Counted from the first letter of the stretch, positions 33,639 through 42,488 are shown. The stretch: 64,000 nucleotides of DNA from Telluria sp042683405 (GCF_042683405.1 NZ_JBHUJS010000014.1:186001-250000); one strand, 5' to 3'. Notes: generated by a model not told the origin, from the sequence alone. Numbers and translations: made by a program.

Positions 33639-35036
33639 ATGACCACGCCTGTCCGTACCCGATTCGCTCCCAGCCCAACCGGCTATCTCCACCTTGGCGG
33701 CGCGCGCACCGCGCTGTATTCGTGGGCATACGCCCGCCACTTCGGCGGCACGTTCATCCTGCGCATCGAGGACACCGACGTCGAACGCTCGACGCCCGAA
33801 GCGGTGCAGGCGATCCTGGACGGCATGAAGTGGCTCGGCCTGGAACACGATGAAGGCCCGTTCTACCAGATGCAGCGCATGGACCGCTACCGCGAAGTGG
33901 TGGCGCAGATGCTGGAGGCCGGCACAGCCTATCACTGCTACTCGTCGCCCGAAGAAGTCGAAGCGATGCGCGAGCGCATGCGCGCGGCCGGCGAGAAGCC
34001 GCGCTACGACGGCACCTGGCGTCCGGAAGAGGGCAAGGTCCTGCCGCCAGTGCCGGAAGGCCGCAAGCCCGTGGTGCGCTTCAAGAACCCGCTCGACGGC
34101 GACGTGACCTGGAACGACGTGGTCAAGGGCCAGATCACCATCTCCAACAAGGAGCTGGACGACCTGGTCATCGCGCGCCCGGACGGCACCCCGACCTACA
34201 ACTTCTGTGTGGCGGTCGACGACTGGGACATGAAGATCACCCACGTGCTGCGCGGCGACGACCACGTGAACAACACGCCGCGCCAGATCAACATCCTGCG
34301 CGCGATCGGCGCGCCGCTGCCGGAGTACGGCCACCTGCCGATGATCCTGGGTTCGGACGGTTCGAAGCTGTCCAAGCGCCATGGCGCCGTCAGCGTGGTT
34401 AACTATGCGGATGAAGGCTACCTGCCGGAAGCGATGCTGAACTACCTGGCCCGCCTTGGCTGGAGCCACGGCGACGACGAGATCTTCTCGATGGAGCAGT
34501 TCTGCGAATGGTTCGACCTGTCGAACCTGACCGCGTCGCCTGCGCAGTTCAACTTCGACAAGCTGGCGTGGGTGAACAACCACTATATCAAGCAGGCCGA
34601 CAACGAGCGCCTGGCGCAGCTGGCCATGCCGCAGCTGCAGCGCGACGGCGCCGTGTTCGACGGTGCGCCGCCGCTGGCGTCGGTAATCGCGCTGATGAAG
34701 GAGCGCGCCAACACCATCAATGAGATCGCCGATGCCGCCATGCTGTTCTACCGTGAGCCGAAGCCGGATCCGGCATTGCTGGAGCAGCATGTGACCGATG
34801 CGGTCAAGCCTGCACTCGCGCAGTTTGCGGAGCGCCTGCAGACGGTGGAATGGAACAAGGCTGCAATCAGCGCCATGATCAAGGAAGTGCTGGCCGCGCA
34901 CGGATTGAAGATGCCGCAGATCGCGATGCCGCTGCGCCTGTTCGTCACCGGCCAGTTGCAGACGCCTGCGATCGACGCCGTGCTCGAACTGTTTGGCCGC
35001 GACACCGTTGTTGCACGCGTAAAGAAATTTCTTTGA
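33639..35036 (+). CDS. gltX: Glutamyl-tRNA synthetase
   Basis: 465-residue class I synthetase. The HIGH-type motif is FAPSPTGYLHLGGARTALYS and the KMSKS-type motif is GSDGSKLSKRHGAVSV. FILRIEDTDVERST is the conserved glutamate-binding segment. The length fits bacterial GluRS. The upstream TAAAAT at 33601 may be its -10. No clear Shine-Dalgarno precedes the ATG. Two tRNA-Glu genes follow within 400 bp, so enzyme and substrate genes are neighbours. Confidence 0.97.
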   Translation: MTTPVRTRFAPSPTGYLHLGGARTALYSWAYARHFGGTFILRIEDTDVERSTPEAVQAILDGMKWLGLEHDEGPFYQMQRMDRYREVVAQMLEAGTAYHCYSSPEEVEAMRERMRAAGEKPRYDGTWRPEEGKVLPPVPEGRKPVVRFKNPLDGDVTWNDVVKGQITISNKELDDLVIARPDGTPTYNFCVAVDDWDMKITHVLRGDDHVNNTPRQINILRAIGAPLPEYGHLPMILGSDGSKLSKRHGAVSVVNYADEGYLPEAMLNYLARLGWSHGDDEIFSMEQFCEWFDLSNLTASPAQFNFDKLAWVNNHYIKQADNERLAQLAMPQLQRDGAVFDGAPPLASVIALMKERANTINEIADAAMLFYREPKPDPALLEQHVTDAVKPALAQFAERLQTVEWNKAAISAMIKEVLAAHGLKMPQIAMPLRLFVTGQLQTPAIDAVLELFGRDTVVARVKKFL

Positions 35037-35103
35037 AAATTTTTAGGGGATGCCCTTGGCAAGAAGCAAGGCGTCCCCTATAATACTGCTTCTTCGCGCT
35101 AAC

Positions 35104-35179
<76 letters not shown>

Positions 35180-35214
35180 AGTCTGCGAAGAAGGTAGTAA
35201 ATGTTGTAGTCCGG

Positions 35215-35290
35215 GTCCCCATCGTCTAGAGGCCTAGGACATCACCCTTTCACGGTGAGTACCGGGGTTCGAATCCCCGTGGGGACGCCA
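35215..35290 (+). tRNA. tRNA-Glu (TTC), copy 1
   Basis: 76-nt cloverleaf with encoded CCA. Acceptor GTCCCCA pairs with TGGGGAC; the anticodon arm CACCC-TTTCACG context shows TTC, and the T arm is CCGGGGTTCGAATCCCCG. Identical to the copy at 35350. Confidence 0.96.
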
Positions 35291-35349
35291 ACTCGGCACA
35301 CACAACACGTAGCATAGGCCGGATGCGCAGGCATCCAGGGCAGATTTCT

Positions 35350-35425
35350 GTCCCCATCGTCTAGAGGCCTAGGACATCACCCTTTCACGGTGAGTACCGG
35401 GGTTCGAATCCCCGTGGGGACGCCA
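35350..35425 (+). tRNA. tRNA-Glu (TTC), copy 2
   Basis: Identical in all 76 positions to the tRNA-Glu at 35215, separated from it by 59 bp. A strong terminator follows at 35432. Confidence 0.96.
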
Positions 35426-35431
35426 GTTAAG

Positions 35432-35478
35432 ACCGGAGCAGACCACCGCAGTACACGCGGATAGGTGCTCCGGTTTTT
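35432..35478 (+). terminator. Intrinsic terminator of the tRNA operon
   Basis: ACCGGAGCA at 35432-35440 pairs perfectly with TGCTCCGGT at 35466-35474; an inner CCGC/GCGG stem extends the hairpin, and TTTTT follows. Confidence 0.8.
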
Positions 35479-35500
35479 CATTTCTGCGGTAACTTTGGCA

Positions 35501-35526
35501 CGTCATCCCCGCGGATGCGGGGATCC
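35501..35526. repeat. CGTCATCCCCGCGGATGCGGGGATCC repeat element
   Basis: A single copy of the CGTCATCCC...GGGATCC hairpin family, 31 bp before earP. The same family forms the inverted pair at 13865. Confidence 0.75.
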
Positions 35527-35556
35527 ATACTGAGTTGGCAAGAGAGGCCCGTCCGG

Positions 35557-36708
35557 ATGTCCCTGCGCGACCTGAAAACCCTCGCCCTGTTCTGCAAGGT
35601 CGTCGACAACTTCGGCGACATCGGCATCTGCTGGCGCTTCGCGCTGCAACTGCAGCAGGAACATGGCATTGGCGTCACCTTGTGGGTCGATGACCTGCGC
35701 ACGTTCAAGCGCATCCGCCCGGATGTCGATGTGGACGCCAGTATCCAGCACATCGCAGGAGTAACCGTCCGCCATTGGACAAGCCAGGATGGCGAGTTCG
35801 CGCCATCCGATATCGCCGACATCGTCATCGAATTCTTCGCCGTCGACATCCCGCCCGGCTACATCAAGGCGATGGCGCAGTGCGATCCAAAGCCCGTGTG
35901 GTTCAACCTCGAAGGACTCACCGCCGAGGAATGGGTGGAGGGCTGCCACACGCTGCCGTCTTCGCATCCGCAACTGCCGCTGACGAAGTACTTCTTCTTC
36001 CCCGGCTTTACCAGCAAGACCGGTGGGCTGCTGCGCGAAGCGTCGCTGCTCGACGAGCGCCGCCGCTTCGTGTCCGATCCGGGCGCCGCGGCGGCGTTCC
36101 TGGCGGGGCTCGGCGTGACGCCGTCCGAGCAGGCCGGCCTCAAAGTGTCGCTGTTCTGCTACCAGCACGCACCGGTCACGGAACTGTTCGAGGCATGGCA
36201 GCAAGGTCCGGTGCCCGTCACGTGCCTGGTGCCGGAGGGCGTGGTGGCCGACGCGGCCCGCGCCTTCATCGGTGGCGAACCGCAGGCGGGCGCGGTCGCT
36301 ACCCGCGGCGCGCTGACCGTGCGCATCGTTCCTTTTGTTGCGCAGCCGGATTACGACAAACTGCTGTGGTCCTGCGACCTGAATTTCGTGCGCGGCGAGG
36401 ATTCGTTCGTGCGCGCGCAATGGGCCGGCAAGCCATTTGTCTGGCATATCTATCATCAGGACGAAAACCTGCACCATAAAAAACTGCGCGCCTTCCTGCA
36501 CCGCTATTCGCCCGATATCGAAAGCCTGTTTGCATTTTCCCTCGGATGGAATGGCGCGCTGGAAGACGCTGGCCTCGCGGCGCAATGGCCATTACTGCAT
36601 GCCGATCTGTCTCTTATTTCGCGCAGGGCGGAGGAATGGACTGGGCAAATGCTTAATCTAGGCGATTTTACGGGCAATATTCTTCAGTTCGCGCGGTCGC
36701 ACCGGTAG
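35557..36708 (+). CDS. earP: EF-P arginine rhamnosyltransferase EarP
   Basis: 383-residue glycosyltransferase (GT-B, GT104) that transfers rhamnose from dTDP-rhamnose to Arg32 of elongation factor P, needed for EF-P to relieve polyproline stalling. The N-terminal CKVVDNFGDIGICWRFALQL contains the catalytic Asp region, and LNFVRGEDSFVRAQWAGKPF near the C-terminus is the nucleotide-sugar motif typical of EarP. The ATG at 35557 is set by homology; the upstream open frame is repeat DNA. efp follows after 69 bp. Confidence 0.96.
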   Translation: MSLRDLKTLALFCKVVDNFGDIGICWRFALQLQQEHGIGVTLWVDDLRTFKRIRPDVDVDASIQHIAGVTVRHWTSQDGEFAPSDIADIVIEFFAVDIPPGYIKAMAQCDPKPVWFNLEGLTAEEWVEGCHTLPSSHPQLPLTKYFFFPGFTSKTGGLLREASLLDERRRFVSDPGAAAAFLAGLGVTPSEQAGLKVSLFCYQHAPVTELFEAWQQGPVPVTCLVPEGVVADAARAFIGGEPQAGAVATRGALTVRIVPFVAQPDYDKLLWSCDLNFVRGEDSFVRAQWAGKPFVWHIYHQDENLHHKKLRAFLHRYSPDIESLFAFSLGWNGALEDAGLAAQWPLLHADLSLISRRAEEWTGQMLNLGDFTGNILQFARSHR

Positions 36709-36726
36709 GCGTTCCACGGAAGAACA

Positions 36727-36735
36727 TGGTATGAT
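36727..36735 (+). promoter_or_regulatory. Extended -10 (TGGTATGAT) upstream of efp
   Basis: TGG plus TATGAT is an extended -10 element in the 69 bp between earP and efp, implying efp can be transcribed independently. No good -35 is visible. Confidence 0.45.
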
Positions 36736-36777
36736 GCTCGGTTACTGCAAACCCTTTTTAAGTTCACTCTCCTTAAT

Positions 36778-37353
36778 ATGAAACCCGCAAAAGAAATTCG
36801 TGTTGGCAACATCATCATGGTCGATGCCAAGCCTTTCATCGTGCTGCGTTCCGACGTCAACGGCTCGAGCCGCACGGGCTTTACCTACAAGTGGAAGATG
36901 AAGAATCTTCTGACGAACGCACCGCTGGAAAACGTTTTCCGCGGTGACGACAAGTTCGACGTCGTCGTTCTGGACAAGAAGCCGGTGACCTACTCGTACT
37001 TCGCCGACCCGCTGTACGTCTTCATGGACGAAGAGTACAACCAGTACGAAATCGAAGAAGAAAACCTCGGCGACGCGCTGAACTACCTGAAAGACGGTAT
37101 GGAATGCGAAGCTGTCTTCTACGACGGCAAGGCAATCTCCGTGGAACTGCCAACCGTGATCGCACGCCAGGTCGTGTACTCGGAGCCGGCAGTCAAGGGC
37201 AACACTTCGGGCAACGTCCTGAAAGAAGCCAAGATCGAAAACGCCATCGAGTCGAAGCGTCACACCGTCCAGGTGCCGCTGTTCGTGTCGACCGACGACG
37301 TCATCGAAATCGACACCCGTACCAACGAGTACAAGAAAGTCGTTCGCGCCTAA
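36778..37353 (+). CDS. efp: Elongation factor P, Arg32 type
   Basis: 191-residue translation factor that promotes peptide-bond formation at polyproline stretches. The tip of domain I is SDVNGSSRTGFTYKW with R32, the residue rhamnosylated by EarP, instead of the Lys of E. coli EF-P. The remaining OB-fold domains (PTVIARQVVYSEPAVKGNTS, VQVPLFVSTDDVIEIDTRTN) are typical. Adjacent to earP. A strong terminator follows. Confidence 0.98.
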   Translation: MKPAKEIRVGNIIMVDAKPFIVLRSDVNGSSRTGFTYKWKMKNLLTNAPLENVFRGDDKFDVVVLDKKPVTYSYFADPLYVFMDEEYNQYEIEEENLGDALNYLKDGMECEAVFYDGKAISVELPTVIARQVVYSEPAVKGNTSGNVLKEAKIENAIESKRHTVQVPLFVSTDDVIEIDTRTNEYKKVVRA

Positions 37354-37373
37354 TCGCCCGACGCTTCACAAAG

Positions 37374-37401
37374 AACGCTGCCGCTGGCAGCGTTTTTTTT
37401 T
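37374..37401 (+). terminator. Intrinsic terminator of efp
   Basis: Perfect stem AACGCTGCC/GGCAGCGTT with a 3-base loop, followed by nine T. Confidence 0.92.
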
Positions 37402-37491
37402 AAAAATGGGGACAGACCCCATTTTCGGCATGGCGGGAAGGCGGAAATGGGGTCTGTCCCCATTTCGAAAATGGGGTCTGTCCCCATTTTT
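37402..37491. repeat. ATGGGGACAGACCCCAT array, three arms
   Basis: One forward arm and two reverse arms of the element seen at 20380 and 27552. An unrelated 20-bp spacer (CGGCATGGCGGGAAGGCGGA) separates the first two arms, suggesting a rearranged or inserted copy. It sits just after the efp terminator and before the amidase gene. Confidence 0.75.
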
Positions 37492-37536
37492 GCGGGTCGC
37501 TGCTATTCTATGTCTATTCAACAACAAGGAGACATG

Positions 37537-39123
37537 ATGGATCGCAGGGATTTCGTCAAGATCGGGCTGGGTGCCAGCGCGCTCGCAGTATCGGGCGCCG
37601 CCGCTTCCTCCACCGCAGCCGCTACGGACGCTTCGCTCGACCTGGGGGTGAGCGAGCTGCAGGCGCTGATGGCAGGCGGCAAACTGAGTGCGCATTCGCT
37701 CGCCGCAGGCTACCTCGCCCGCATCCAGGCCATCGATAAGGCCGGTCCCCGCATTAACTCCATCATCGAAATCAATCCGGACGCGCTGAAGATTGCTGCG
37801 GACCTCGACCGTGAACGGGCCGCAGGCAAGGTGCGCGGCCCGCTGCACGGTATCCCGGTGCTCCTGAAGGACAACCTCGCTACCGGCGACGCGATGTGCA
37901 CCACGGCCGGTTCGCTGGCGCTGGATGGCGTGCGCGCCACGCGCGATTCGTTCGTCGCCGCCCAGCTGCGCCGCGTCGGCGCGGTCATTCTCGGCAAGAC
38001 CAACCTGTCGGAATGGGCCAATATGCGCTCCTCGCATTCGACCAGCGGCTGGAGCGCGCGCGGCGGGCTGACACGCAACCCGTATGCGCTGGACCGCAAC
38101 ACCAGCGGATCGAGCTCCGGCTCCGGCGCCGCGATGGCCGCCGGCCTGGCCACGCTGACGGTCGGCACCGAAACCGACGGCTCGATCGTGTCGCCGGCGT
38201 CGACGTGCGGCCTGGTGGGCATCAAGCCGACCGTGGGACTGGTCAGCCGCAGCGGCATCATCCCGATCTCGGCGTCGCAGGACACGGCCGGCCCGATGAC
38301 CCGCACGGTGTCCGATGCAGCCTATCTGCTGGCCGCCATGGCCGGCGTGGACGACGCCGATCCCGCAACCAGGGGCAGCGCCGGCAAGGCGTCGGACTAT
38401 GCGCGCGCGCTCGACAAGGGCGCGCTGCGGGGCAAGCGCCTGGGTGTGGCGCGCGACTTCTTCGGACGCAATCCGGCGGTTGACGCGCAGATCGAGAAGC
38501 AGCTGGCCGTGCTGAAGGCGCAGGGCGCGGTGCTGGTGGATGTGAAGGTGCCCAACACGAACAAGTACGACGAGAGCGAGATGGCCGTGCTGCTGTACGA
38601 GTTCAAGCCGGGCCTGGCGGACTATCTGAAAGGCTACGCGCCGCACGCGCGCATCAAGTCGATGGCCGATGTCATCGCGTTCAACGAGCAGCACCGCGAC
38701 AAGGAACTAAGTCTGTTCGGGCAGGAGCACCTGATCGCGTCGAACAAGAAGGGCAGCCTGTCGGAGGACGAGTACAAGAAGGCGCTGGCCAACAACCACC
38801 GCTATTCGCGCCGCGAAGGCATCGACAAGGTCATGAAGGAGCACAAGCTCGATGCGCTGGTGGCGCCGACGGGCGGCGTGGCGTGGCTGACGGACTTCAT
38901 CAACGGCGACCATTACGGCGGCAGCTTCTCGTCGCCGGCGGCGGTGGCCGGGTATCCGCACGTGACGGTACCGGCGGGCTATGTGCATGGTCTGCCGGTG
39001 GGGATTTCGTTCGTGGGTGGCGCTTACAGCGAGGCCGCGCTGATCGGGATGGCGTACGCGTATGAGCAGGCGACCCTGCATCGCAGGGCGCCGCAGTTCC
39101 TGCCGTCGGTCAAACCCGCTTAA
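37537..39123 (+). CDS. Tat-type exported amidase (amidase signature family)
   Basis: 528 residues. The N-terminus MDRRDFVKIGLGASALAVSG is a twin-arginine signal followed by an Ala/Ser-rich cleavage region, so it should act in the periplasm or outside. The amidase-signature triad is visible: K111 in PVLLKDNLATGD, the cis-Ser in the glycine/serine-rich DRNTSGSSSGSGAA and the nucleophile S216 in TETDGSIVSPAS. The substrate is unknown. ATG at 37537 is chosen because AAGGAG is five bases upstream; ATG at 37534 is too close. It is convergent with dbpA. Confidence 0.9.
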   Translation: MDRRDFVKIGLGASALAVSGAAASSTAAATDASLDLGVSELQALMAGGKLSAHSLAAGYLARIQAIDKAGPRINSIIEINPDALKIAADLDRERAAGKVRGPLHGIPVLLKDNLATGDAMCTTAGSLALDGVRATRDSFVAAQLRRVGAVILGKTNLSEWANMRSSHSTSGWSARGGLTRNPYALDRNTSGSSSGSGAAMAAGLATLTVGTETDGSIVSPASTCGLVGIKPTVGLVSRSGIIPISASQDTAGPMTRTVSDAAYLLAAMAGVDDADPATRGSAGKASDYARALDKGALRGKRLGVARDFFGRNPAVDAQIEKQLAVLKAQGAVLVDVKVPNTNKYDESEMAVLLYEFKPGLADYLKGYAPHARIKSMADVIAFNEQHRDKELSLFGQEHLIASNKKGSLSEDEYKKALANNHRYSRREGIDKVMKEHKLDALVAPTGGVAWLTDFINGDHYGGSFSSPAAVAGYPHVTVPAGYVHGLPVGISFVGGAYSEAALIGMAYAYEQATLHRRAPQFLPSVKPA

Positions 39124-39140
39124 GGATCAGGGGTCGGTCG

Positions 39141-39162
39141 CCTCCGGGGATAGTCCCGGAGG
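39141..39162. terminator. CCTCCGGG-GATAGT-CCCGGAGG hairpin between convergent genes
   Basis: Perfect 8-bp inverted repeat between the amidase stop and the dbpA stop. No U-tract follows, so it may be a weak bidirectional terminator or a variant of the GGGGA-TCCC gene-end repeat. Confidence 0.5.
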
Positions 39163-39163
39163 C

Positions 39164-40576
39164 TCAGACCTCGACGAATTTCATCTTGAAGTTGCGGCCC
39201 TTGATGGCGCCGAAGTCCGGCCCCATCGGGTTGCCCTTCGCCAGCCGCGCGAACGCCTGGTCAGCCACATGCCGGTCGATCGCGACATAGGTCGCGAACT
39301 CCATCACGTTGATCTTGCCGACCTGCTCCTTGGTGAGGCCCGCGTCGCCCGTCAGTGCGCCCAGCACGTCGCCCGGACGCAGCTTGTGCCGCTTGCCGCC
39401 CATGATGCAGATGGTGACCATTGGCGCCGGCTCCACATGCGGGTCGCCTTCGTCCAGTTCCTTCAGGTCGTGCCATTCGACCGGCGCGTTCTGGTATTCC
39501 TCGATCAGCTTGACCCACTTCTTTTCGTTCGGCGCCGCCAGCGACAGCGCCAGGCCGGTGCCGCCGGCGCGGCCGGTGCGGCCGATGCGGTGGATGTGCA
39601 CTTCAGTGTCCTTGGAGATGTCGACGTTGATGACCGCGTCCAGGCTGGAGATGTCCAGCCCGCGCGCCGCCACGTCGGTCGCTACCAGCACCGAGCAGCT
39701 GCGGTTGGCGAACAGGACCAGGATCTCGTCGCGCTCGCGCTGTTCCAGTTCGCCATACAGCGCCAGGGCGGAGATGCCTTGCGCGCGCAGGTTCTCGGCC
39801 ACTTCGCGGCAGCGCACCTTGGTGTTGCAGAAGGCCAGCGCAGAGACGGGGCGGAAGTGCTTGAGCAGCCGCACCACCGCCTCGTCGCGTTCGTCGAAAC
39901 CGATCTCGTAGAAGCGCTGGTCGATGCGCGTGTTGTCGTGCTGCGCCTCGACCTTCACCTCGACCGGGTCGCGCAGGAACGGCGCGGTCGCCTGGCGGAT
40001 GTCGTCCGGGTAGGTGGCCGAGAACAGCAAGGTCTGGCGCTGGCGCGGGCAGTCCTGCGCGATCTGCGCGATGTCGTCGTAGAAGCCCATGTCCGTCATG
40101 CGGTCGGCCTCGTCGAGCACCAGCGTCTGGACGTTATCGAGGCGCAGGGTCTGGCGGAACAGGTGGTCGCGGATGCGGCCCGGCGTGCCGACCACGATAT
40201 GGGCGCCATGCTCGAGCGATGCAATCTGCGGGCGCATCGCCACGCCGCCGGTCAGGGTCAGGATCTTGACGTTGGGCTGGGACCGGGCCAGGCGGCGCAG
40301 TTCGTTCGCGACCTGGTCGGCCAGTTCGCGCGTCGGGCACAGCACCAGTCCCTGCACCGCGAACCACGCCGGCTTGATCCGGTTGAGCAGGCCGATGCCG
40401 AATGCCGCGGTCTTGCCGCTGCCGGTCTTGGCCTGCGCGATCAGGTCGCGGCCCTCCAGCACCGACGGCAGGGACGCGGCCTGGATATCGGTCATCGCCT
40501 TGTAACCGAGCGAATCCAGGTTGTCGAGGAAGGCGCGGTCGAGCGGAAGGGTGGAGAAGGCGGCAGGCTGCGTCAT
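39164..40576 (-). CDS. dbpA: ATP-dependent RNA helicase DbpA
   Basis: 470-residue DEAD-box helicase acting in 50S ribosome assembly. Motifs: Q motif region YKAMTDIQAASLPSVLEGRD, Walker A AQAKTGSGKTAAFG, DEAD in LVLDEADRMTDMGF, SAT in LLFSATYPDD, and the C-terminal HRIGRTGRAGG. Residues about 395-470 form the DbpA RNA-binding domain (VTICIMGGKRHKLRPGDVLG, EQVGKINVMEFATYVAI), which targets hairpin 92 of 23S rRNA. The start at 40576 (MTQPAAFSTLPLDRAFLDNL) is set by family length. Confidence 0.95.
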   Translation of the reverse strand: MTQPAAFSTLPLDRAFLDNLDSLGYKAMTDIQAASLPSVLEGRDLIAQAKTGSGKTAAFGIGLLNRIKPAWFAVQGLVLCPTRELADQVANELRRLARSQPNVKILTLTGGVAMRPQIASLEHGAHIVVGTPGRIRDHLFRQTLRLDNVQTLVLDEADRMTDMGFYDDIAQIAQDCPRQRQTLLFSATYPDDIRQATAPFLRDPVEVKVEAQHDNTRIDQRFYEIGFDERDEAVVRLLKHFRPVSALAFCNTKVRCREVAENLRAQGISALALYGELEQRERDEILVLFANRSCSVLVATDVAARGLDISSLDAVINVDISKDTEVHIHRIGRTGRAGGTGLALSLAAPNEKKWVKLIEEYQNAPVEWHDLKELDEGDPHVEPAPMVTICIMGGKRHKLRPGDVLGALTGDAGLTKEQVGKINVMEFATYVAIDRHVADQAFARLAKGNPMGPDFGAIKGRNFKMKFVEV

Positions 40577-40646
40577 GGGGGCGAACGAAAAAATGGAATG
40601 GGCCCAGTCTAGCAAAGCCGGGCTGGATCGTGCTCGAAAGCGGGAA

Positions 40647-40880
40647 TCAGTTGCTTGCCCAGACGGGCAGGCCGGTCAGGTCGAGGCCTTCGTCGCGGCG
40701 CCACACAGGCAGTCCGGTCGCGTCGGTCTCGTCGAGCAGTGTCAATTGCTCCTGCTTGAGGGCAGGGCGGCGGACGCGGGGGCGCGATTCGGTGGCCGAA
40801 TCCTTGGGTGAGGGCGGAGCAAACCACGCTGCTCCGAGACCGGGCAGCTCAAACGTCGCGTTATCTTTTTTATCTTTCAT
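40647..40880 (-). CDS. Hypothetical small protein with TGLPVW repeats
   Basis: 77-residue hydrophilic frame between dbpA and tRNA-fMet. The C-terminal part repeats a motif, ATGLPVWRRDEGLD then LTGLPVWASN, and is preceded by a basic, proline-containing stretch. No domain is recognised and no convincing ribosome-binding site precedes the ATG. The ordered repeat and position argue for a real gene, but the call is tentative. Confidence 0.5.
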   Translation of the reverse strand: MKDKKDNATFELPGLGAAWFAPPSPKDSATESRPRVRRPALKQEQLTLLDETDATGLPVWRRDEGLDLTGLPVWASN

Positions 40881-40911
40881 GATCGGAAAGCGTCGCGCGT
40901 TTTATGGCATT

Positions 40912-40988
40912 TGGTTGCGGGGACAGGATTTGAACCTGTGACCTTCGGGTTATGAGCCCGACGAGCTGCCAGACTGCTCCACCCCGCG
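40912..40988 (-). tRNA. Initiator tRNA-fMet (CAT)
   Basis: 77-nt cloverleaf on the minus strand with encoded CCA. It starts CGCGGGG and ends CCCCGCA-ACCA, giving the C1-A72 mismatch of initiator tRNA; the anticodon stem shows GGG/CCC pairs around CTCATAA. Confidence 0.95.
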
Positions 40989-41044
40989 TCTGAGTGGGCG
41001 CATTGTACCGATTGCAAGTGGCATGCGCAATACGCGCGGCACAA

Positions 41045-42205
41045 TTAACGTGGAACGAGGCGCCAGAGCGAGGTGATTTCGGCCGAACGGGCGGCGTGCA
41101 GCGGGTCGGTGGCGTCGCTGGAACGGGGATGCACGGGACGCACGTCGTGGCGGCCCGCCACTTCCAGGCCTGCCGCATCGAACATGGCGGTCAGCTCGGC
41201 GCGGGTGCGCAGGCCGAGATGTTCGGCGAAGTCCGAGAGGATCAGCCAGCCTTCGCCGCCCGGTTCCAGGTGCGCGGCGAGGCCGTTGAGGAAGCCCTTG
41301 AGCATGCGGCTGTCCGGATCGTAGATCGCGTATTCGATCGCGGAGCTGGGGCGGCCCGGCAGCCAAGGCGGGTTGCACACGATGAGCTGGGCGCGGCCTT
41401 CCGGGAACAGGTCCGCGCGCACGATCTCGACGCGGCCGGTAAGGCCCAGGCGCGCGATGTTCTCGCGGGCGCAGGACAGGGCGCGATCGTCCTGGTCGGT
41501 GCCGACGACATGTTCGATGCCGCGCCGCGCCAGCACTGCCGACAACACGCCAGTGCCGGTGCCGATGTCGAACGCGCGGCGGGTCCCGCGCGGGATGGGC
41601 GCCTGCGCCACGAGGTCGATGTACTCGCCGCGGATCGGCGAGAACACGCCGTACCAGGGGTGGATGCGGTCGTCCAGCGCCGCGATCTCGACGCCGTTCT
41701 TGCGCCATTCGTGCGCGCCGATCACGCCGAGCAGCTCGCGCAGCGACGCGACGAAAGGTTCGCCGCCGCGGCCGTAGGCCTCGTTGCATGCCTGGGCCAC
41801 GTCGGGCGCGCGGCGCAGCGGGATGGAATAGTCGCCCTCGAAAGGGATCAGCAGCATCGCCAGCGTGCGGGCACGCTGCGACTGCGCCTGGCGGTGCAGG
41901 TGGAACGCTTCGGTGATGCTGGCCGGGACCTTGGCTGGCTTGCGCTTGCCGTGGCCGCCCTTGTGGTCGGCGCGGCGCGCGAGCGCCTGCAGCAGCTGGC
42001 GCGCATTCTGGAAGTCGCCGCGCCACAGCAGGGCAGTGCCTTCGCAGGCCAGCCTGTAGGCCGTGTCGGCCGGGGTCTTGTCGTCCGCGATGACCACGCG
42101 TTTGGGCGGCGGCATGCCGCTCTCGGAACGCCAGCGCGCGCTGCGCGCTTCGCCGCCTTCGGTCCAGTGGATCAGGGCGGGGGCGTTCGTGTCGGTGGCA
42201 TGCAT
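41045..42205 (-). CDS. Class I SAM methyltransferase with NPPW motif
   Basis: 386 residues. The N-terminal half (about 1-190) is helical and basic. The C-terminal Rossmann domain has motif I FDIGTGTGVLSAVLARRG, GTDQDDRALSCARENI and the catalytic motif IV LIVCNPPWLPGR. NPPW/Y marks enzymes methylating a nitrogen in Gln, adenine or guanine (PrmC, RsmC and relatives), so a ribosomal or RNA target is likely inference. The ATG at 42205 begins MHATDTNAPALIHWTEGG. It starts 14 bp after the small zinc-ribbon gene. Confidence 0.82.
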   Translation of the reverse strand: MHATDTNAPALIHWTEGGEARSARWRSESGMPPPKRVVIADDKTPADTAYRLACEGTALLWRGDFQNARQLLQALARRADHKGGHGKRKPAKVPASITEAFHLHRQAQSQRARTLAMLLIPFEGDYSIPLRRAPDVAQACNEAYGRGGEPFVASLRELLGVIGAHEWRKNGVEIAALDDRIHPWYGVFSPIRGEYIDLVAQAPIPRGTRRAFDIGTGTGVLSAVLARRGIEHVVGTDQDDRALSCARENIARLGLTGRVEIVRADLFPEGRAQLIVCNPPWLPGRPSSAIEYAIYDPDSRMLKGFLNGLAAHLEPGGEGWLILSDFAEHLGLRTRAELTAMFDAAGLEVAGRHDVRPVHPRSSDATDPLHAARSAEITSLWRLVPR

Positions 42206-42218
42206 GGCAGTCCCGGTA

Positions 42219-42434
42219 TCAGTGATGATGGTGCGACCAGTTGTCGCCGCCGGAGGCGAGGTAGGACGCGACGGCATCCGGGCTGCCGGTCGCGTGCAGC
42301 TTGAGCTCACCGCAGCTGCACATGCCCTGGTAGGGCTGGATGTGCGAGCAGGCCGATACCTTCTGCAGGTGGACCTTGACTGGCTTGGCGCACTTTTCGC
42401 ACTTGAAGGTCAGGAAGCGGGCAGGTTTGTTCAT
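42219..42434 (-). CDS. Small CxxC zinc-ribbon-like protein with His tail
   Basis: 71-residue protein. FKCEKCAKPVKVHL carries a CxxC pair, and GMCSCGELKLHATG carries a second C-x-C; together they could bind one zinc. The C-terminus ends WSHHHH. The function is unknown. It lies just upstream of the NPPW methyltransferase in the same direction, and downstream of sbcC is not continuous with it (54 bp gap), so it may form a two-gene unit with the methyltransferase. Confidence 0.6.
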   Translation of the reverse strand: MNKPARFLTFKCEKCAKPVKVHLQKVSACSHIQPYQGMCSCGELKLHATGSPDAVASYLASGGDNWSHHHH

Positions 42435-42488
42435 GGTGCTGGAGGATGCGTGGAAAAGCGGGGATTCTACCATTTGGGGAAGGCGCCC

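Noticed and set aside
35215..35425. Two identical 76-bp units with a 59-bp spacer, considered as CRISPR-like
   Set aside because: Each folds as a complete tRNA-Glu with CCA; they are duplicate tRNA genes.
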